From Planctomycetota bacterium (GTDB taxonomy: Bacteria; Planctomycetota; MHYJ01; JACQXL01), in contig JACRIK010000003.1 in assembly GCA_016235865.1 (NCBI GenBank), forward strand, positions 124,001 through 188,000: DNA of 64,000 nucleotides, in the 5' to 3' direction. Positions 58,621 to 64,000 of the stretch are shown in pieces. Below the pieces are notes generated by a model that was not told the origin of the DNA, ran no database searches, and saw only the letters and a program-made list of their open reading frames with translations. How positions within the stretch are numbered: the first letter of the stretch is position 1; the number at the start of each line of letters is the position of its first letter. The position numbers and the translations under genes were made by a program.

Positions 58621-60006
58621 ATGCTATCTAACAGATTGTCCAAAAAAGACGGGTCGGCCATATTGGCCATACTTTTTATCATCGCCATTATCGCCGGACT
58701 GGGCATTGCGTATATAACCATTACCAGCGGCCAGCAAAGACAGGTGCAATCATCTATTGAAGACATAGAATATAACCAGGCCGTAGCCAGCGGTTTTGAG
58801 GTATCAAAGGCATTTCTGCTGGCCAAATATACCGCCGGCACGACCGGCTGGGACAATGAACTGGCTGCGAGCATCGCTAATTATTCCACTTATACGCCGG
58901 CCGCGTCTTCTATCATACCGCCGTCGCCATATACGCCCAATTACCAGTCCTGGTTTCAGTGGTGCCGGAACATTGATTATCATGGCAATACCTATTTTGT
59001 CCGGCTGGAAAACAATAATGACGGCGGCGGCCCGGCCAATGATGCGGATAACATCCTGAAGGTCACGGCTGAGGGCTGGGGCCAGGGAAACGACCCGCAG
59101 GACCGTTCGCAGCAAATAGTTCTGGAGGCAATGGTTACTTACCGGACCGACCCCTACAGGCCGACCAGCGCGGTGGTGGTGGGCGGCTCGCTCCAGATTT
59201 CCGGCAATGCCGCTATCAACGGAACCAACGGCTCGGTCCAGGCAAATGGCCCGGTCACCCTGACCGGCAGCGCCACGGTCGCCGGCGACGTCACCTCAAC
59301 CGGCTCAATCTCAGCCCCGGGCGGAAGTATCGGCGGCTCAAGCAATCCCAATTCAGAAGAAACCGAAATACCCCCCATCAACCCAACCCAATATTCTTAT
59401 CTGGCCACCCATACATTCAAGACCGACGGCAAGGTGTATGATAATTTAGGAGTTCAGATAGCCACCCCGGCCGGCTGGTCATACAGCGCCGGAACCCCCG
59501 TTTCCAGCGCGGCGCTGGGCGTCTGGACCAAGACCGGTAATGACACCTCGACTGCCGGCGTATTCTTCTTTGAGAACAGCGCGGTAAATATATCCGGCTC
59601 GCCCGGTTCGGCGGCCAGCCCCTGGCCGGTGACAATGATAGCCACCGGATATATCGACGTCTCGGGTACCCCTTCGCTGAAGCCAAATGCCGGCGGCGGC
59701 GGGATTGCCCTGATGTCCGGAGAGGATCTGAAGATGCGGGGCGGCGGAGGTAATCTCTACGATGTCGGACTCTATGCGGCCCACGAACAGATAAGCCTGA
59801 GGGGAACTCCGACCATTAAAGGGGTCGTGCTGGCTGAGGATTTCACAGATAGTTGTTCCCTGATTTCCACCACCAGCCAGGTGGATGTGGATATCAGCGG
59901 CAATACCGAGATTACCTATAACGGCGATTTGACCACTGTCCTGATTGACGGTAACCCGTATATTAAGGTGCTGGGGTTAAAGAAAAGTATCAAGGCAAAA
60001 TATTAA
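58621..60006 (+). CDS. PilX-like secreted protein, paralogue 1
   Basis: 461 residues. N-terminal hydrophobic helix with Glu-free GSAILAILFIIAIIAGLGIAYITI (about 12-34), typical of PilX/GspK-type minor pilin components with a poorly conserved cleavage site. The mature part contains a WFQWCRNIDY motif, NGDDGGG-like loops, a Gly/Ser/Thr-rich beta-helical stretch (VVVGGSLQISGNAAINGTNGSVQANGPVTLTGSATVAGDVTSTGSISAPGG), and ends YIKVLGLKKSIKAKY. The beta-helix resembles polymer-forming (bactofilin-like) repeats. Followed by a close paralogue. Confidence 0.75.
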   Translation: MLSNRLSKKDGSAILAILFIIAIIAGLGIAYITITSGQQRQVQSSIEDIEYNQAVASGFEVSKAFLLAKYTAGTTGWDNELAASIANYSTYTPAASSIIPPSPYTPNYQSWFQWCRNIDYHGNTYFVRLENNNDGGGPANDADNILKVTAEGWGQGNDPQDRSQQIVLEAMVTYRTDPYRPTSAVVVGGSLQISGNAAINGTNGSVQANGPVTLTGSATVAGDVTSTGSISAPGGSIGGSSNPNSEETEIPPINPTQYSYLATHTFKTDGKVYDNLGVQIATPAGWSYSAGTPVSSAALGVWTKTGNDTSTAGVFFFENSAVNISGSPGSAASPWPVTMIATGYIDVSGTPSLKPNAGGGGIALMSGEDLKMRGGGGNLYDVGLYAAHEQISLRGTPTIKGVVLAEDFTDSCSLISTTSQVDVDISGNTEITYNGDLTTVLIDGNPYIKVLGLKKSIKAKY

Positions 60007-60063
60007 TAGATGATAAGTAGATAAAATGATAAGTTGATGGCGCCAGAAGCGCCATCAACTTAT

Positions 60064-60119
60064 TAACACGCTACTGCGTGACCGTGAGCAATCGTCCGGT
60101 GGACGATGCGGAGCGAACT
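60064..60119 (+). repeat. GCAGTGACCGCG-family element, intergenic
   Basis: AACACGCTACTGCGTGACCG followed by a hairpin ATCGTCC-GGT-GGACGAT and GCGGAGCGAACTTATC; the last part matches the 3' half of the copies in rph and argF. A GGCGCCAGAAGCGCC palindrome precedes it at 60040-60056. Confidence 0.85.
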
Positions 60120-60152
60120 TATCACCTTATAAGCCAAATAAGGAGGTGTGTT

Positions 60153-61655
60153 ATGAAATACCTAAATAATAAAGTGACTCCCGCCATTGGCGCCGAAGCG
60201 CCATGGCGCCCTAATGGCACTCATCGGCGGGACATAAGAGCCAGTAACGCTCCTCCGTCGCTAACTGGCTCTAATGACGGCACGGTAATGGTCCTGGTGA
60301 TGATTATCACGGCAATAATAGCCGGATTGGGGGTGGCCTACATTACTACCACCACCGCGCAGCAAGAAATGGTTCATTCTTCCATTGACAATATCGGCTA
60401 TGAAGAGGCCGCTTTCAGCGGTTTTGAGATTGCCAAGGCCTATTTGATATCCAAATACTCTTCGGGTTGGGATACCCAACTTGGCAACAGCAACACCTAC
60501 TCGGGCACGTATACTGCCAATTCTGCATCCATCCAAAATGGGGCTTCTATTACTTACACCACCAATTATACCACCTGGTTTCAATGGTGCCGCAATGTTG
60601 ATTACTACGGCAATACATATTTCGCTAAAATAGAAAATAATAACGATGGGGGCGGGGCAACGAATGATACGGATGGCATCCTGAAACTAACGGTTGAGGC
60701 CTGGGGCAACGGGAACAACCCCGATAACCGTTCACAGCAAATACTTCTGGAAGGAATGGTGAATTACACAGCCGAGATGATACCATACGAGCCGACCAGC
60801 GCCTTGGTGGTGGGCGGTTCATTAGAAATGACCGGAAACCCCACGATTACCGGGACTATGGGGTCTGTCCAGTCAAACGGTTCGGTTACTGTTACCGGCA
60901 GTTCCTACATCAACGGCGATGTCACGGCCGTGGGTTCGGTCTCTGCCCCGCCTGGCACTGTCAACGGAAGCAGCAATCCGAATTCAGAAGAAACAAACAT
61001 ACCGCCTATCAATCCTCCTGATTATAAGTATCTGGCAAACTATATATTTAAATCGGACGGCAATGTTTATGATGCCTCCAATAATCCCATAGCGACTCCG
61101 GCCGGCTGGGCTTACACGGCCGGCACCCCGGTTACCAGCACCGCGTCAGGCGTCTGGAAAAAGACCGGCAATACTAAAAACGACGGCGTATTTTACTTTG
61201 AGGATACCGCGGTAGATGTATCCAGTTCCCCGGGCTCAGCCGCTGACCCCTGGCTAGTAACCATGATAGCCACAGGGTATATTGACGTATCCGGCAGCCC
61301 GTCTATAAGCCCCAATCCGGCTGGCGGCGGAATCGGACTGCTGACCGGAGAAGACCTGAAGATGCGCGGTTCCGGCGGCAGTGTCTATGGCACCGGGCTT
61401 TATGCAGCGCACGAACAGGTATCACTGGTTGGCACCCCAAAAATTATCGGCACCGTATTGGCTGAAGACGCCATAGACACCTGCCAAAAGGTTTCCAGCG
61501 TAAATAATATCGACCTTTTTGGCACGATAACAGAAATAGCCGGAAACACTCTCCTTACCTATAACGGTGATTTAATCACCGTCTTGCAAACAATAGACGG
61601 CCATCCATATATCAAGGTGCTGGGGTTTAAGAAAAGGATTAAAGCGAGGTATTAA
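60153..61655 (+). CDS. PilX-like secreted protein, paralogue 2
   Basis: 500 residues from ATG 60153 with strong Shine-Dalgarno AAGGAGGTG. Same plan as its neighbour: hydrophobic helix VMVLVMIITAIIAGLGVAYITT, then WFQWCRNVDYYGNTYF, the beta-helical stretch ALVVGGSLEMTGNPTITGTMGSVQSNGSVTVTGSSYINGDV and the same terminus YIKVLGFKKRIKARY. Its leader is 34 residues longer because two palindromic elements are inserted between MKYLNN and NDGTVM (60180-60272). The extra Arg/Pro-rich leader is before the membrane helix and may affect export. Confidence 0.75.
   Translation: MKYLNNKVTPAIGAEAPWRPNGTHRRDIRASNAPPSLTGSNDGTVMVLVMIITAIIAGLGVAYITTTTAQQEMVHSSIDNIGYEEAAFSGFEIAKAYLISKYSSGWDTQLGNSNTYSGTYTANSASIQNGASITYTTNYTTWFQWCRNVDYYGNTYFAKIENNNDGGGATNDTDGILKLTVEAWGNGNNPDNRSQQILLEGMVNYTAEMIPYEPTSALVVGGSLEMTGNPTITGTMGSVQSNGSVTVTGSSYINGDVTAVGSVSAPPGTVNGSSNPNSEETNIPPINPPDYKYLANYIFKSDGNVYDASNNPIATPAGWAYTAGTPVTSTASGVWKKTGNTKNDGVFYFEDTAVDVSSSPGSAADPWLVTMIATGYIDVSGSPSISPNPAGGGIGLLTGEDLKMRGSGGSVYGTGLYAAHEQVSLVGTPKIIGTVLAEDAIDTCQKVSSVNNIDLFGTITEIAGNTLLTYNGDLITVLQTIDGHPYIKVLGFKKRIKARY
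60180..60272. repeat. Two palindromic elements in the leader of the second PilX-like protein
   Basis: First: CCCGCC (60180-60185) pairs with GGCGGG (60226-60231) around an inner GGCGCCGAAGCGCC palindrome. Second: AGAGCCAGT (60237-60245) pairs with ACTGGCTCT (60264-60272). Together 93 bases (31 codons), so the frame is kept. The inner palindrome recurs at 35769-35807 and 61935-61971. Confidence 0.85.
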
Positions 61656-61661
61656 ATAATT

Positions 61662-62996
61662 ATGAAGTTAGAAATTAGAACTAAGCGAAGTGTGGGCAGC
61701 AAAGGAGCGGAACGAAGCTGGCAGTTAATTATTCTTTGTGCCCTTTGTGTCTTTGTGGTTAATTCTCTGCTCCTGCCTGCCGATGCGATTTATCTCAAAA
61801 ACGGCCGGACCGTGGAAGGCAAAATCATCAGCGAGAACGATAAAGGGGTTACCCTGGAAATCGGCTACGGAACCGTCACCATAAACCGCGAATACATAAA
61901 AGAGGTGGTGGCCGAGGAATGGGTTCCGCCACAAGTGGCGCCGAAGCGCCATGGCGACCTTATGGCGCCACCGTCACCCGGGGAGGCAAAGCCGGCTACT
62001 AATACGCCGGTCAGCAATATCCAGGCGCTACTGGATTCATACGCCAAAACCCCTAAACAGAAAGAGCTTAACAAGGTTCTCGCGCAAATAATAAACCTGC
62101 CGGAAGACAAGGAACCCTGGGCGCTGTTTGAGGAACTGACCACCCAGAGCACCGATGAAACCGAATACCTCTTGCTCATCCTGAAAGAAGTCAAGGAACC
62201 GGTTATACTTAAATGGGTAATATTGTTATCAGGCAAACTCCAGATTCTGGCTGCGGTCAAGCCCTTATTTGAGTTATTGAACGGAAACAATGAGATGTTA
62301 AAGCTGGCCGTGCTGGACGCCCTGCGCTATATGAAAGACGTATCCACCGTTCATCTTTTGCGCGCTCAATTAGCCAAGGAAAAGTCGCCTAAAGTCAAGA
62401 CCGCGATTATAAACAGCTTGTTTACGTCCGAAGACAAGGAATCACTCTCAATACTGGCGGATTATCTTGACGATACTGATAACGGGGTGCGCAAGGCCAC
62501 GACCAATGCCATTGTTACTATTACCCGGAAATGCACGCCGGATGAATTGCGCTCGTATGATTTGCTGGGCCGGCTTAAGGACAAAGTATTATTTACCAGG
62601 CAAAAAGAAACCCGGCAGGAGATAATCAATATCTTCGGGCAACTCAAGAGCCCTGAAGCCGTGGAAACCCTGATGTCTTTCCTGACGGATGAGAACGCCG
62701 AGATCCGCAGCGAGTCAGCCATGGCGCTGGGCAGCATCGGCGACAAGAAAGCCACGGCCTTCCTGGTAGAACGTCTCCAGAAAGAGGAAGACGAATGGAC
62801 CAAGATGCAGCTTATCGGCGCCTTGCAGAAGACCAATGACCAGTTGGCTATCCCGGCGATTATTGAAATGCTCCGCGACGACAAGGAAAAGGTCCGGCTC
62901 TGCGCCGCCCGGGCCCTGCGTAACATCACCCCTCATAACTTCGCCGAGGACTATAATAAATGGAAGGAATGGTGGGAGAAGGAACAGAAAAAATAG
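61662..62996 (+). CDS. Secreted HEAT-repeat protein
   Basis: 444 residues. Signal peptide around residues 20-40 encoded by an intergenic-type repeat (ILCALCVFVVN from TTTGTGCCCTTTGTGTC), a small beta domain (AIYLKNGRTVEGKIISENDKGVTLEIGYGTVTINREYIKEV), a linker that contains another palindromic element (61935-61971, peptide VAPKRHGDLMAP), and about six HEAT repeats (PLFELLNGNNEMLKLAVLDALRYM; SPEAVETLMSFLTDENAEIRSESAMALGSIGDKKA; IPAIIEMLRDDKEKVRLCAARALRNI). The opening domain suits a protein-protein scaffold in the periplasm. Probably the last gene of the prepilin operon (6 bases after). Confidence 0.85.
   Translation: MKLEIRTKRSVGSKGAERSWQLIILCALCVFVVNSLLLPADAIYLKNGRTVEGKIISENDKGVTLEIGYGTVTINREYIKEVVAEEWVPPQVAPKRHGDLMAPPSPGEAKPATNTPVSNIQALLDSYAKTPKQKELNKVLAQIINLPEDKEPWALFEELTTQSTDETEYLLLILKEVKEPVILKWVILLSGKLQILAAVKPLFELLNGNNEMLKLAVLDALRYMKDVSTVHLLRAQLAKEKSPKVKTAIINSLFTSEDKESLSILADYLDDTDNGVRKATTNAIVTITRKCTPDELRSYDLLGRLKDKVLFTRQKETRQEIINIFGQLKSPEAVETLMSFLTDENAEIRSESAMALGSIGDKKATAFLVERLQKEEDEWTKMQLIGALQKTNDQLAIPAIIEMLRDDKEKVRLCAARALRNITPHNFAEDYNKWKEWWEKEQKK
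61935..61971. repeat. GGCGCC palindrome inside the HEAT gene
   Basis: GTGGCGCC (61935-61942) pairs with GGCGCCAC (61964-61971). Same core CGAAGCGCCATGGCG as 60190-60206 and 35785-35799. Confidence 0.85.
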
Positions 62997-63005
62997 CTAT
63001 TTTTC

Positions 63006-63033
63006 TTGACCCGGTATATAAATCTGGTATGTT
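63006..63033 (+). promoter_or_regulatory. Promoter of the small lipoprotein
   Basis: TTGACC (63006-63011), 16-base spacer, TATGTT (63028-63033). Shares CTTGACCCGG(C/T)ATATAAAT with 57159-57177. Confidence 0.6.
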
Positions 63034-63055
63034 GCGGACTAAAAGGAGTTCAGCT

Positions 63056-63265
63056 ATGCTAAAAAAAATGTTATTCGTTTTAATCGCCCTGATCGGCTTG
63101 AGCGGTTGTATCGGCTACAATTACAAATGGGAACCGTCCTATACCGACGGCATGGAACACGAGAAATCGCATTTCCGCGCCTGGTGGCAGGATATGGGCA
63201 GTATCCACAAATTCTTTGACAAGCACCTGTTCAATCTGGACGAAGACGACCCGACCAGGTATTAG
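63056..63265 (+). CDS. Small lipoprotein
   Basis: 69 residues from ATG 63056 with Shine-Dalgarno AAGGAG. Lipobox LSGC (Cys at residue 18) and a short, aromatic, charged mature part (YNYKWEPSYTDGMEHEKSHFRAWWQDMGSIHKFFDKHLFNLDEDDPTRY). No family recognised. An upstream start in the same frame at 62960 would fuse it to the end of the HEAT gene and hide the signal peptide. Confidence 0.7.
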   Translation: MLKKMLFVLIALIGLSGCIGYNYKWEPSYTDGMEHEKSHFRAWWQDMGSIHKFFDKHLFNLDEDDPTRY

Positions 63266-63728
63266 TGTGGTTCGCGGGATAGTCACCGGTTTTATAACTC
63301 ATTTTCTGCAGTGTAGGTCCAATATCAAATTTTCCGTTTTCACCATTCCATCTCTCTTCCATAATGGACTTCAGGAGATTCCAACCAAAGGCAAGGATGG
63401 TTTTATATAAGCCCCATTCTGGTTTTATATAGCCCCAACCACAGAAGGAAGCCGCCCCGGCTTCCCGTCGTGCCAGCCCGAGAGGTCAAAAGACATAGCC
63501 GCATAGTAATCCGAAGATACTCCGAACCAAGAAAGCAAATAGGAGCCAAGAAGTTATCTGATAGGCGGATAGTTGCGGGATGTGCAACCGGAAGATCAAA
63601 GGGGTGGGAGGGCAGGGTAATGGGGGGTAGACCTATTGATTTATAATGAGTTATAGAAACGAAGGTGTGCATTTATGGGGTTTTTAGGGGTATCAAAAAC
63701 AGGTCAAAAAGTGCATATATGCACACCT
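63266..63728. other. Gene-free stretch with transposase debris
   Basis: 463 bases with no convincing gene. On the minus strand 63262-63412 reads LYKTILAFGWNLLKSIMEERWNG and on to a stop, which looks like the end of a transposase, but this is weak. ATATAAAACCA and ATATAGCCCCA are repeated near 63395-63440. A GAAGCCGCCCCGGCTTCC hairpin lies at 63449-63466. Confidence 0.35.
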
Positions 63729-63730
63729 TC
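63661..63730. repeat. 12-bp inverted repeat with GTGCATATATGCAC palindrome
   Basis: GAAGGTGTGCAT (63661-63672) and ATGCACACCTTC (63719-63730) are perfect inverted repeats 46 bp apart. The right copy overlaps the stop codon of the transposase fragment and the perfect 14-base palindrome 63711-63724. It may be an IS end. Confidence 0.6.
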
Positions 63731-64000
63731 AGGGTCTCTTCCCTTTTCCGAAACCAGGTCGATTTAGCCATCTAATAAAGCCCTCTAATCCATCTTTTCG
63801 GTAGCGATAGACCCATCGGCGCACCGTGTCAAATGATTTACCCAAACAGTTGGCGATATCTTTAAAGGTTTTCTTCTGGTCAGAGAGCCAGAGTACCTGG
63901 AGTGGTTTACGTTTCTGGTACTTACCGGCTAATAGTAATCGTTTCAACTCCTTGCTTATCTGTTCTCTTTCCTCAGTTGTAAGATGGATGTAAACGTGCG
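63729..64000 (-). CDS. IS630-type transposase, N-terminal HTH part, cut by window edge
   Basis: At least 89 residues open to the window edge: LTTEEREQISKELKRLLLAGKYQKRKPLQVLWLSDQ followed by KTFKDIANCLGKSFDTVRRWVYRYRKDGLEGFIRWLNRPGFGKGKRP. That is the helix-turn-helix of IS630/winged-helix transposases, with the usual basic G-R-P hinge at the end. The frame then stops (TGA 63729-63731), so the DDE catalytic domain is missing here: a truncated copy or a free-standing DNA-binding part. Confidence 0.7.
   Translation of the reverse strand, partial: HVYIHLTTEEREQISKELKRLLLAGKYQKRKPLQVLWLSDQKKTFKDIANCLGKSFDTVRRWVYRYRKDGLEGFIRWLNRPGFGKGKRP

Noticed and set aside
63403-63672. 89-residue minus-strand reading frame
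   Set aside because: No family, no ribosome site, and it crosses the inverted repeat and hairpin DNA; probably chance.

Overview
The window reads as ordinary bacterial chromosome from an uncultivated, probably anaerobic Gram-negative-type bacterium. The domain mix (two 3-keto-disaccharide hydrolase-like domains on a TPR protein, a FloA flotillin, DUF58 plus BatA/VWA proteins, secreted HEAT-repeat proteins, a large pseudopilin operon with polymer-like minor components) fits Planctomycetota best, but this placement is inference from gene content only. UGA serves as a normal stop in many genes here (for example the ends of pheA and the DUF58 gene), so the code is standard.

Layout: 1-2.5 kb holds the end of argF, a small membrane protein and an old-yellow-enzyme oxidoreductase preceded by decayed copies of its own 5' end. 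2.5-3 kb is a 22-bp tandem array. 3-14.4 kb is mostly minus strand: comEC, a TPR/sugar-binding protein, rsmA, rluD, and the VWA and DUF58 pair. 14.4-16.6 kb (plus) is yebC, an FHA protein and pdxA. 16.6-19.6 kb (minus) is a PRC/MgtE-N/CBS protein, rph and a HEAT lipoprotein. 19.7-34.2 kb (mostly plus) carries a PIG-L deacetylase, a DegT aminotransferase, rplU, a secreted PHP protein, acpS and an FKBP lipoprotein (both minus), an SDR, floA, dacB, three tandem thioredoxin-like genes and larC. 34.3-39.5 kb holds a second 22-bp array, a structured RNA, a broken endonuclease/phosphatase gene, folD, a phosphatase and tRNA-Leu. 39.5-49.9 kb (minus) is a complete aromatic supraoperon trpL-trpE-G-D-C-F-B-A, DAHP synthase, pheA, tyrA, second DAHP synthase. 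49.9-57 kb holds a hydroxyacid dehydrogenase, comEA, accC, a LysM protein, secDF and yajC. 57.3-63 kb (plus) is a prepilin/pilus-assembly operon. The right edge has transposase debris.

Four things stand out. (1) The first of the three tandem thioredoxin-like genes (29494-30537) is a selenoprotein: an in-frame UGA lies at the resolving-cysteine position of a W-U-P-Q-C active site and a 6-bp hairpin with an AGUU loop follows at the spacing expected of a bacterial SECIS. Conventional annotation would split it in two. (2) The trp operon has a complete transcription attenuator: promoter, a probably leaderless 27-residue leader peptide with three consecutive Trp codons, a 12-bp antiterminator and a 10-bp terminator with a seven-U tail. 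(3) The chromosome is full of short palindromic elements. Many sit in frame inside conserved genes (argF, comEC twice, rluD, rph, acpS, larC twice, trpG, prepilin genes, a HEAT protein), where they add translated peptides; some supply signal peptides or protein tails. (4) Two unrelated intergenic arrays share exactly the same 22-bp period.

The genes are mainly housekeeping: translation and rRNA maturation (rsmA, rluD, rph, rplU), cofactors (pdxA, folD, acpS, larC), aromatic amino acids, fatty acid synthesis, protein export (secDF-yajC), DNA uptake (comEC, comEA) and type IV pilus-like assembly, the last two probably functionally linked.
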